This document shows positions 1-8,100 of a DNA stretch of 64,000 bases, one piece after another. Source of the stretch: Muricoccus pecuniae (GTDB taxonomy: Bacteria; Pseudomonadota; Alphaproteobacteria; Acetobacterales; Acetobacteraceae). The notes under the pieces were generated by a model. The model was not told the origin of the DNA. It saw nothing but the letters and a program-made list of their open reading frames with translations, and ran no database searches. Positions within the stretch are counted from its first letter, which is position 1, and every line of letters begins with the position of its first letter. Location: positions 1 through 64,000 of the forward strand of contig NZ_JACIJD010000019.1 of the NCBI RefSeq assembly GCF_014199205.1, written 5' to 3'. The translations under genes and the position numbers were made by a program.

Positions 1-1
1 G

Positions 2-94
2 GCCTATCTGCCGGGCGCCGAGTGGGAGGCGCAGATGCCGGCGCAGGAGGCCCGCTACCGCGCCATCTGGGAGAAGACCCCGTGGCAGCAGTGA
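2..94 (+). CDS. 3' end of an unidentified protein (partial)
   Basis: Only the last 30 codons are in the window, ending at TGA 92-94 with C-terminal residues EKTPWQQ. The segment is hydrophilic and rich in Trp, Ala and Glu, and shows no diagnostic motif. It is codirectional with the Bug binding protein that starts 52 bp later, so it may belong to the same catabolic or transport operon. The family cannot be named from this fragment. Confidence 0.55.
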   Translation, partial: AYLPGAEWEAQMPAQEARYRAIWEKTPWQQ

Positions 95-146
95 CCCGCC
101 CCTGATCCCTCCGCGCCCGAAGAAGCAAGACCGAGGAAGCCCGTCC

Positions 147-1127
147 ATGACCCTGCCGACGCCGTCCCGGCGAGCCCTGCTGCTCGCCGCCCCCGCGCTG
201 GCCCTCGCCGGCCGACGCGCGCGGGCGCAGGACAGCTCCTGGCCCGAGCGGCCGGTGCGCGTCATCCTGCCCTGGCCGCCGGGCGGCACGGCCGACATCG
301 TCGGGCGCCTCTTCTTCAACGCACTCTCGCAGGGCACGGGCAAGCCCTTCGTGATCGAGAACCGACCGGGCGCCACGGGCACGATCGGCGCGGCCGCCTT
401 CGCGCAATCCGCGCCGGACGGCTACACCGTGCTGCACGGCTCGACCGGCCTCTCGGTCGAGAAAGCGCTGTTCGGCAACCTGCCCTACGACGCCCAGCGG
501 GACTTCATCCCCGTCTTCCGCACGATCACCGTGCCGCAGATCGTGCTGGTGCCGGCGGGCATGCCGGTCCGCACGCCGGCGGAGCTGGTCGCCTATGCCA
601 GGGAGAAGCGCGGCATCAACGGCGCCTCGGCCGGCATCGGGTCCATCCAGCACCTCTCGATGGAGCTCTTTGCGCGAGGCACGGGGGCGCCGGTCAACCA
701 CATTCCCTATCGCGGCGGTGCGCCCATCTACACCGACCTGATGACGGGAACGGTCGACCTCTACTTCGGCAACGCCAACGCGCCCATCGGCTTCGTGAAG
801 GAGGGCAAGCTGCGCGCGCTGGCCCATACCGGCCGGGGACGGCTCGCCTCCCTGCCCGAGGTGCCGCCGCTCTCGGACACGCTGCCGGGCTTCGAAACCT
901 ACCAGTGGAACGGCGTCTTCCTGCCCAGGGGCACCGCCCCGGCCGTGGTGGCGCGGCTCAGCGCGTTGCTGAACGAGGCGCTCGACCGGCCGGAGGTGGC
1001 GGAGAAGCTGCGCAGCCAAGACCTTCAGGCCGAGCGCAACACGCCCGAGGAGTTCGCCGCCTTCTTCGCCGCCCAGAGCCGGCGCTGGCAGGGCTTCGTG
1101 CGCGAGGCCGGGATCCGGCTGGAATAG
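147..1127 (+). CDS. Bug/TctC-family periplasmic substrate-binding protein
   Basis: Receptor of a tripartite tricarboxylate-type transporter, binding small carboxylated compounds in the periplasm. The N-terminus has a Tat-like leader (SRRALLLAAP then an Ala-rich core and a cleavage-like ARAQ near residue 28). The family signature follows: WPERPVRVILPWPPGG around residues 32-47, then ENRPGATGTIG and HIPYRGGAPIYTDLMTG. At 326 residues it has normal family length. The amidohydrolase gene begins 5 bp after its stop, so uptake and hydrolysis of one carboxylate substrate are probably coupled. No TctA/TctB membrane genes are visible, which is common for orphan Bug proteins. The ligand is unknown. Confidence 0.9.
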   Translation: MTLPTPSRRALLLAAPALALAGRRARAQDSSWPERPVRVILPWPPGGTADIVGRLFFNALSQGTGKPFVIENRPGATGTIGAAAFAQSAPDGYTVLHGSTGLSVEKALFGNLPYDAQRDFIPVFRTITVPQIVLVPAGMPVRTPAELVAYAREKRGINGASAGIGSIQHLSMELFARGTGAPVNHIPYRGGAPIYTDLMTGTVDLYFGNANAPIGFVKEGKLRALAHTGRGRLASLPEVPPLSDTLPGFETYQWNGVFLPRGTAPAVVARLSALLNEALDRPEVAEKLRSQDLQAERNTPEEFAAFFAAQSRRWQGFVREAGIRLE

Positions 1128-1132
1128 CGGGC

Positions 1133-2182
1133 ATGGCCGGCCCAGGGCACGCCGCGCCGCACCTTCCGGTGCGCGAGGAATGGCTGGCGCAGCGCCGGGA
1201 GAGGATCCTCGATCCCGGCCTGCCCATCGTGGACGCGCACCACCACCTCTGGGACCGTCCCGGCGCACGCTACCTGTTCGACGAGCTGCTGCGCGATGCG
1301 GGGAGCGGGCACGACGTGCGGGCCACCGTCTACGTCCAAGCCCGATCCATGTACCGCGCCGAGGGAGCTGAGGAGTTGCGCAGCCTCGGCGAGACGGAGT
1401 TCGCCAACGGCGTCGCCGCGCGGAGTGCCAGCGGCCTCTACGGTCCGATCCGCGCCTGCGCAGGGATCGTCGGCATGGTGGACCTGATGCTGGGCGACGC
1501 CGTCACCCCGTTGCTGGAGCGGCATATCCGGGCGGCCGGGGATCGCTTCCGCGGCGTGCGGAACCAGACGGCCTGGCACGCCTCGCCGGAGATCAACAGC
1601 AACCCGCTGCCGCCCCGGCCGGGCCTGCTGTCCGAGCCCGCCTTCCGCCGGGGAGCCGCGCGCCTCGTGGAGCACGGGCTCTCGCTCGATCTGTGGGCCT
1701 ACCACACGCAACTCGACGAGGTTCTCGCCCTCGCCCGCGCGCTGCCGGAGCTGACCCTGGTGCTGGACCATTGCGGCGGCCCGCTCGGGGCAGGCCCCTA
1801 TCAGGCACGCCGCGAGGAGGTCTTCGCGGAGTGGAGTAGCCGCATGCGCCTGCTCGCCGGATGCCCGAACGTCGTCGTGAAGCTCGGCGGCCTCGGCATA
1901 GCGGTGAACGGCTTCGGCTTCGAGCGGCAAGAGCTGCCGCCATCCTCGGAGCAGCTGGCCGCGACGTGGCATCCCTATCTCGACACCTGCGTCGAAGCCT
2001 TCGGCCCGGACCGCTGCATGTTCGAGAGCAACTTCCCCGTGGACAAGGGGAGCTACGGCTACGCCGTGCTCTGGAATGCCTTCAAGCGCTTCGGCGCCTC
2101 TGTCTCGGCCGAGGAAAGGACCGCGCTGTTCAGCGGCACGGCCATCCGCACCTACCGTCTCCCGGCGGTGGCCGCGAACTAA
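1133..2182 (+). CDS. Amidohydrolase-2 family metal-dependent hydrolase (PDC lactonase-like)
   Basis: TIM-barrel hydrolase of the COG3618 type, related to 2-pyrone-4,6-dicarboxylate lactonases. Visible motifs are the N-terminal metal site VDAHHHLWD (about residues 32-40), GVRNQTAWH in the middle, LDHCGGP, and FGPDRCMFESNFPVDK near the C-terminus with the typical catalytic Asp environment. I start it at ATG 1133, which gives 349 residues; the open frame extends further upstream but would overlap the Bug gene. It is probably cotranscribed with the Bug gene, pointing to hydrolysis of an imported carboxylic lactone or ester. The substrate is unknown. Confidence 0.88.
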   Translation: MAGPGHAAPHLPVREEWLAQRRERILDPGLPIVDAHHHLWDRPGARYLFDELLRDAGSGHDVRATVYVQARSMYRAEGAEELRSLGETEFANGVAARSASGLYGPIRACAGIVGMVDLMLGDAVTPLLERHIRAAGDRFRGVRNQTAWHASPEINSNPLPPRPGLLSEPAFRRGAARLVEHGLSLDLWAYHTQLDEVLALARALPELTLVLDHCGGPLGAGPYQARREEVFAEWSSRMRLLAGCPNVVVKLGGLGIAVNGFGFERQELPPSSEQLAATWHPYLDTCVEAFGPDRCMFESNFPVDKGSYGYAVLWNAFKRFGASVSAEERTALFSGTAIRTYRLPAVAAN

Positions 2183-2190
2183 GCGGCAGG

Positions 2191-2585
2191 ATGGGAAAGC
2201 GTCGAACCGTGATCGCCCGCCGCAGCCTCATCTTCGCCTCTGCCCTGCTCACGCCATCCTTGGTTGTGCGTGCGCTATCCTGGCCCACGCCCCCTCCGGC
2301 TCATCGTGGCCTATCCGCCTGGGGAAGCGGTGGATCTGGCTTTCTGAGAAGTCATGGGGGCGGGTTGACGCCTTTTCTGCCAGGCGCGGCGGTCGACGGA
2401 GTTTCAAGGTTTCTGGCCACCCCAAGTGCTGCCTCCGCCCTGGCGGCTGAGGCCGGGAGGCGTGCCATGGCTTCAGCGGGCCACCTCCCGCGAAGAGGCT
2501 CCGTGATCTCGCACCGGCCGAGGCTGCGAGAAGGTCGGGCGAAACCAGTAGACGCTGGTCCGCGGAGATCGATTCGATTACGTCA
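2191..2585 (+). pseudogene. Degenerate Bug/TctC-family binding protein remnant
   Basis: ATG 2191 opens a leader-like stretch (RRSLIFASALLTP) that runs to a Ser-Trp-Pro at about 2278-2286. The reading frame then slips by one: the +1 frame reads RPLRLIVAYPPGEAVDLAF and stops near 2346. That is the diagnostic Bug N-terminal signature. A possible C-terminal trace (ETSRRWSAEI) lies near 2545-2575 in a third frame. The central part, including the RPGA and IPYRGG motifs, is absent. It follows the intact Bug/amidohydrolase pair and ends about 100 bp before attL. The remaining 2586-2682 shows no gene. Confidence 0.6.
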
Positions 2586-2682
2586 CGAGTGATATCCGTC
2601 GTAGCACCCTTCGTAGCACTGGGCGCCCCGGAAGCCGCTGATACTCTCTGTTTCCATGTACATCAGCCACTTGGGCAGTGGC

Positions 2683-2701
2683 TGGCGTCCCGTACGGGAT
2701 T
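2683..2701 (+). repeat. attL core, distal copy of tRNA-Glu 3' end
   Basis: The 19 bp are identical to 21003-21021. They correspond to the 3' acceptor and part of the T-arm of tRNA-Glu including CCA, read on the opposite strand. The bases next to the repeat differ between copies (C against A before it, A against C after it), which fixes its length. Confidence 0.9.
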
Positions 2702-2816
2702 ATGATCGACGTTCACCGATGTCCAAGGCCGTCCAGATGCCTTCTATGTTTTCATTATCTTACGTGCTCAACCGTCCGCAGCCGTCCGGTTGCGTTCGCC
2801 CATGTTGCTGTCGCAG

Positions 2817-2840
2817 TGTGGGGGTGATTGTGGGGGTGAT
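2817..2840 (+). repeat. Tandem 12-bp repeat, probable integrase or excisionase arm sites (left)
   Basis: TGTGGGGGTGAT occurs twice in perfect tandem at 2817-2828 and 2829-2840, between attL and the integrase start. The same 12-mer recurs in the same orientation at 20939-20950 near attR, followed by an imperfect second copy. Paired repeats on both sides of the core are typical of attP arm-type binding sites; no binding is shown by sequence alone. Confidence 0.6.
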
Positions 2841-2872
2841 CAGTTGTGCTCCCGCTTGCTCCCGGGGGTTCG

Positions 2873-4213
2873 ATGCCGAAGCTGTCCGAGCGCGCCGTTG
2901 CTTCTGCAAAGCCGCGGGAGAAGGTCTACCGGCTCTCTGATGGGAACGGCCTGCTCTTAGAGGTGCGCCCGGGCGGGGGGCGAGCTTGGCTCTTCCGGTT
3001 CATGCTTGCTGGGCGCCGCAGAGACATGGGGCTGGGTGCCTATCCCGAGGTTGGGTTGGGGGCTGCCAGGAAGAAAGCTCGTGACGCAGCGGATCTGGTG
3101 GAAGCCGGCACCGACCCCATCGCTGCCCGTGACAGGTTCGCAAAGGCTGATGCTGCCCAAAAGGCACAGGAGGCCGAGCGTCAAAGCCGCACTTTTCGGG
3201 ATGTGGCAGAGCGTCTGGTGAAGACGCAGGAACCTGGCTGGACCAGTGGGAAGACGCTGGCGAGCTGGCGGCTGACCCTGGACCGGCACGCCTATCCGGT
3301 GATCGGGCCCATGCCGATTGCCGAGGTCAGCCGAGAGGATGTTGTCCGCGCCCTCACCCCTGTCTGGACAGCCCAGCCCGCGACTGCCCGAAAGCTGCAG
3401 CGCCGTATAGCCGCCGTGCTGGACTTCGCTGCGGCACACGGGTGGCGCTCAACCGACAACCCCGCCCAGGGACGAGTTCTTCGTCTGACCAAGGCTCTGC
3501 CGAAGCAGCCGCCGGAACGACGTCAGCCCTCCCTCCCCTGGCAGCGAGTGCCAGCCTTTCTTCGTAGGGTAGAGGCGATGGAAGGGACGGCACCCCTGGC
3601 CCTCCGCTTCGCCGTGCTAACGGCCGTCCGCTCGGCAGAGGTGCGGCACGCTCGTTGGCCCGAGATCGACTTCGGCACCCTTACTTGGACCATCCCTGCC
3701 CAGCGCATGAAAGGCGGAAAGGCCAAGGCGATACCGCCCCATCGCGTTCCGCTGACGGATGCCATGCTGGAGATCCTGTCGGCCGCAGCAGTACACGTGA
3801 CTGGCACGATCGAGGGTCCAGATAAGTTGGCCTTGCAAGCTGCTCTTAAGGCTGACGCGCTGGTGTTCCCCTCCCCCACCGGCCTGGCCCTCAGCGATGC
3901 CGCCCTGGGTGCCTGCATCCGCCGCATGAACGAGGATGCCTCCGCTGGTGCCTCCCTCCTCTGGCAGGACGTGGACGGGCGCGGTGCCACCCCTCACGGC
4001 TTCCGCCGCTCCTTCCGCAGCTGGGTGGACGACACCCGCCCCGAGGCCGGCGAGGCAGCTGAAAAGGCTCTGGCCCATGAGGACGACAACAGTGTGCGGG
4101 CGGCGTACCGCGGATCCGACATGCTGGAGCAGCGGCGTCCACTCATGGTGGCCTGGGGGCGATACTGCGTACCCTCGCCGCACCATAGCGAGCCCACGGG
4201 ATCGGCAAATTAG
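2873..4213 (+). CDS. int: P4-type tyrosine recombinase/integrase
   Basis: Catalyses site-specific integration into, and excision from, the tRNA-Glu 3' end. Residues 1-85 form the DUF4102 arm-binding domain (start MPKLSERAV, then LSDGNGLLLEV and LGAYPEVGL). A core-binding SAM-like domain and the catalytic domain follow. The catalytic set is visible: Arg253 (TAVRSAEV), the beta-hairpin Lys region (MKGGKAKAIPPHRVPLT), His375/Arg378 (PHGFRR), His402 (LAHED) and Tyr412 (AAYRGSD). I start at ATG 2873 (446 residues) because DUF4102 proteins begin here; a GTG at 2846 would add nine residues. Intact, so the element may still be mobile. Confidence 0.93.
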   Translation: MPKLSERAVASAKPREKVYRLSDGNGLLLEVRPGGGRAWLFRFMLAGRRRDMGLGAYPEVGLGAARKKARDAADLVEAGTDPIAARDRFAKADAAQKAQEAERQSRTFRDVAERLVKTQEPGWTSGKTLASWRLTLDRHAYPVIGPMPIAEVSREDVVRALTPVWTAQPATARKLQRRIAAVLDFAAAHGWRSTDNPAQGRVLRLTKALPKQPPERRQPSLPWQRVPAFLRRVEAMEGTAPLALRFAVLTAVRSAEVRHARWPEIDFGTLTWTIPAQRMKGGKAKAIPPHRVPLTDAMLEILSAAAVHVTGTIEGPDKLALQAALKADALVFPSPTGLALSDAALGACIRRMNEDASAGASLLWQDVDGRGATPHGFRRSFRSWVDDTRPEAGEAAEKALAHEDDNSVRAAYRGSDMLEQRRPLMVAWGRYCVPSPHHSEPTGSAN

Positions 4214-4242
4214 GCTCTCTGAGGTCCGACCCATTGTATTTC

Positions 4243-4336
4243 GGTCGGAACAGGTCGGAACGGTCGGAACAACCTTATTTTCCGGGGCTAAATCGTGTTC
4301 CGACCTGCGCTAGTTAGGTCGGAACAGGTCGGAACA
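4243..4336 (+). repeat. Iteron array A (GGTCGGAACA), possible replication origin part
   Basis: Copies of GGTCGGAACA at 4243-4252, 4253-4261 (nine bases), 4262-4271, 4317-4326 and 4327-4336, and one inverted copy at 4296-4305. The pair 4262-4271/4296-4305 forms a 10-bp inverted repeat around a 24-nt loop that contains TTTTCCGGGGCT (4278-4289). A degenerate half copy lies near 4223. It occupies the gap between the integrase and the lipoprotein gene. The same arrangement recurs at 17669-17763. Function as ori, operator or partition site is inferred. Confidence 0.8.
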
Positions 4337-4403
4337 GGCCCGATGGCACTTTCTCGGTCCCTCGGTACTCTTGCAGAACCGAATCCAGGACTGAGCAGCT
4401 TCC

Positions 4404-5015
4404 ATGCGACCTATCAAGATTCTCGCCCCACTGCTGTCGGCTGTGCTTGTCGGCTGCGCGGCGCCGCCCCAGCCAACTGGTCAGCGGGGTGGCGGTATGC
4501 AGCGCATCGCCGTCGTCACGGATCCTCCTGGTGCTTCCTGTGCCGGCATTCGACCGGATGTGGGCACCATCGCTGCCGATCCTGCTGGGGTGGTCGTCAT
4601 CCCCGCATCTGGCCAGACGCTGCGGATCGAATGCACGGCCGCCGATCGTGCCCCAGGAGGTACCCTTGTCTTCGTGGAACCCGACGCGAACGCGATGCAG
4701 GGTATGTACGCTGCAGCCGGCATCTTCGGGATGGCTGCTGGGATGGCCAGTGGCATGTTCAATCGCTACCCGGCGACAGCTTCCGTGCGCCTTCTTCCGG
4801 CGGCTTTTCCCAGTGTCGATGTGAGGGATACCGCTTACGCAGCAGAAGTGGCCTCCGTCCGAGCGCAGGGGGCGGCTCAGATTGCGGTAATCCGCCCCAG
4901 GTGCAGCGACACGAACGCATTCCAGTGTCAGGACGAAATCGCAGCAGTAGATGCCGCAGTGGCTGGGGAGATTGCTCGTCTGGAACGTCAGCGCGCGTCC
5001 GCCCTAGTTCCGTGA
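4404..5015 (+). CDS. Predicted lipoprotein, element cargo
   Basis: 203 residues. A short type II signal ends in lipobox LVGC (Cys18), predicting an acylated protein outside the inner membrane. The mature part begins with a TDPPGASC motif like those of PEGA-type beta domains in surface lipoproteins, then a small hydrophobic stretch (IFGMAAGMASGMF, about residues 103-115). Four further Cys residues may form disulfides. It is the only exported lipoprotein of the element and has its own terminator-like hairpin behind it, suggesting expression in the integrated state. Prophage lipoproteins sometimes act in superinfection exclusion; here that is only a possibility. Confidence 0.75.
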   Translation: MRPIKILAPLLSAVLVGCAAPPQPTGQRGGGMQRIAVVTDPPGASCAGIRPDVGTIAADPAGVVVIPASGQTLRIECTAADRAPGGTLVFVEPDANAMQGMYAAAGIFGMAAGMASGMFNRYPATASVRLLPAAFPSVDVRDTAYAAEVASVRAQGAAQIAVIRPRCSDTNAFQCQDEIAAVDAAVAGEIARLERQRASALVP

Positions 5016-5041
5016 CGTTCATGGTCGTCCATGTAAGTTCG

Positions 5042-5064
5042 GAGCTAAAACAATGATTTAGCTC
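5042..5064 (+). terminator. Hairpin behind the lipoprotein gene
   Basis: Perfect 8-bp stem GAGCTAAA / TTTAGCTC with a 7-nt loop, followed by TGTTTCG, 27 bp after the lipoprotein stop. The U-run is weak, but position and stem suit an intrinsic terminator separating the lipoprotein from the tape-measure gene. Confidence 0.5.
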
Positions 5065-5148
5065 TGTTTCGTAGGTGTCGGCCGGTGTAGAATCGTGCCG
5101 GCGAGGGATCCGACAGTCCTTCCCGCAACCGGGTTGGGACGGGGCACC

Positions 5149-8100
5149 TTGGCGGCACGCAACATTTCCATCCGCCTGTCGGTAGAAGAAGCGGCTCAGG
5201 TACGAGCCACGCTCAAGAGCATTGGCGACGACGGCAAGGCGGCGCTGCAGAACATTGAGACGGGCGCCGGCCGGGTTGGCCCGGCTCTGCAGCGGACGAC
5301 CACCGAGGCGGACAACGCGAGCCGCGGGATGGGCCGGTTCGGGCAGGCCATGGGGCAGGCGGGCTACCAGGCCCAAGATCTGGCGACACAGATCAGCATG
5401 GGCGGCAATGCGCTTACTGCGATCACAGTCCAAGGTGCGCAGTTCCTTGGGATGTTCGGGGTAGGAGGTGCCATTGCCGGCGCCGTTCTGACCGTGGGCG
5501 GCCTCGGGGCGCAGTTCCTTGGTGTCGGGAAGGCCGCCGCGACGGCGACTGACGCAATCGAGGCTCACGAAGATGCAGTGAAGAGCGCAACAGCGGCGGG
5601 GGAACTCTACCGCAGCGGCTTGGACGACGAACGCAAGAAGCTGGAACAGCTTTCAGCCTACTACGGCACGCTGACAGAGAGCGTGCGGCGGTATGAGGAA
5701 GCCCGGCTCCGTTCTGCCGGCGGGCAGATCGAGCAGCAGCGCGCGGAGTTGCAGGGCCGAATTGTCGCTCCGGCGCGCGCCATTCGACAGGACGTTGGCG
5801 ACGTTGAGCGGCCGTCCTACGACGCTCTCGGTAATTTCCAGGGATACGAGCAGAGCATCACGGCAGTCAGCGCCCGGATGCGCGAACTGGCCGATGCGGT
5901 GTCCGCCTATGAAGCTGCGGGGCGCCCAACGGTCGAGACGAACGCGCGCCTCTTCGCAACCCTGCAGGAACTGAGCACCGGCTCGGATGCTGTGGCGGCG
6001 CGGGCTCGCGAGATGGCGGCTGAGATCGCCAAATCGGACGGCGACACGCGAAAGTTGGCCGAGGCAGCCCGGCAGAGCTCCGATCAGCTCGGCGCCCTGA
6101 ACGGTCAAGCAAGCCAGACGGCCACTGCGGCGGCGCAGGTTGCGGGGAGCGTCTCCGCCCTTACGGCCGAGATACTGGGTCTCAGCCGAGCGACGGCCGA
6201 TACGAGCCTCAAGCCCCTACAGGACCGGGTTTCAGGGCTGAATGCTGAGATCGCTGCGGCACGTCGTGGTGCTACCGCACTTGCTGAGATCCGCACCCAG
6301 TCCCGCGCCAGTGACGAGGCAGATCGGACGGTTCGCCAGGCGATGGAAGCTGAGGCCAAGCGGCTCGCCTCCACAGGGCTGAGCGCAGCAGATGCCGCGC
6401 CCAAGCTCGAAGAGTTCCGCGCGACAGCCGAGGCGATGGGCAAGACCGTCGAGACCGGCGTGGTCACCTTGTCCAAGTTGGAAGAAGGGCATCGTGCCGC
6501 CGCGCGGAGTGTTCGGACGCACAACAAGGAGGCGATGGATCTTATACGGGTTGAGGAGCAGGTCTATGAGGCCTTGCAGCTCACCGCGAGTGGGCTCCTC
6601 GCCGTCTCCAAGGCCGACGATCTCGGCATCCGGGAAGCTGAGCGGGTCCTGCGGTCCAAAAACATGCTGGGCGACCAGCAGCGAAAGCAGGCCGACGAGG
6701 CCACTAAGATCGCAACCCAGTCCTACGAGAAACAGGCCCGCGAGGCCGAGCGCACCTACGACCGCATAGCGGACTATGCCGGCGACCGCATAGCCGACCT
6801 GTTCCTCGACACCGAGGGCGGGTGGGAGAAGACGATGGCGAACCTGCGGAGGACGGCAATCGCCACCTTCGCCCGCATCGCCGCGGAGGCGTTGCTTCGC
6901 CCGATCGTTATGCCGCTCGTCACCGCTTTCCAGGGCGGTGGCGGCGTGGGCGGGCTTGCTGGGGTGGGCGGCGGCGCGGGCGGTATGCCCGGCGCGACCA
7001 CTGCGGCTGGCGGCGCGAGCCTTATGGATTATACGAGCGCCTTCCGCTCGTCCAATCCGCTCACGCAGGGCTATTCCTTCCAGGGCGGCTACCTAAGCCG
7101 TGCCGATGGGATGCTTGGGACCAACGTGGCGGGCTGGCTGGATACGCCGGTCTATGCCCAGCAGGCGCCAGCATTCGGCCCCTACAGCGCCGCCAACCCG
7201 ACCCAGGCATTCACCGGCAACGCCAACACCCTAACCTATGGCCAGGCGGCGGCCGGCGGCCTCTCCGTCATCGGCGGCGCATACGGCATCTACTCCGGCA
7301 TCCAGCAGGGCGGCGCCAAGGGTGCGGCAAACGTGGTCGGCGGCGTGGCTGGCGTGGCCGGTGGTGCGGCAGGGCTGGCGGCTGGTAGTGCCGGCGCTCT
7401 CGGCCTCGGTGCCGGCGCTGTGTCCGCCCTCGGTGCCGTGGCTGCTGTGGCTCCCTACGTCGCGGCCATCGCTGCGGTGGTGGCGATGCTGCTGCCGGCG
7501 CAGAAGCCGTCCGACCGCACCGGCACGGCGCTAGTCAACCTGGGCGACGATCAGACGACCATCGGCGGGCTGACGGGGGCGCGGTACAGCCAGGAAAACC
7601 GCGAGTTCGCCGGCCAGGTCGCGCAGTCCATCCAGAACCTCGCCAACCAGATCGGCACCACCTACGGCATCAACGCCCAGGGCCGGATGCTGGTGTCGGT
7701 GGGCGACCGCGACGGGCTGGTACTGCGGAACGGCGACCAGAACACCCGGTTCGAGGCGGATGAGGCCGGTGTTGCCGAGCTTATCAAGGCTGCGACCCGG
7801 ACCATCCTGACCGAGAACCGCGGGCAGCTCTCGTCCGACCTCCAGACCACGTTCAACACGGTCGGCGCGGGCGACACGGACCGGCTGCTGCAGGCGCTCG
7901 ACTGGACGAACACGATCTACAAGTCCTTCAAGGACAGCGTAGATCCCACGACGCAGTATGCTCAGGCGCTCAAGTCGCTCCACGACCAGTACGACCCGCT
8001 GATTGCCAAGGCTCAGGAGTACGGCCTCGCGATCTCTCCGATCGCGGACGTGATGAACGAGCAGATCGCCAAGCTGAATGACGCGCGCGCCTCGCAGTTC

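Noticed and set aside
1025-1972. 315-codon minus-strand frame opposite the amidohydrolase
   Set aside because: Antisense shadow of a gene with clear metal-site motifs.
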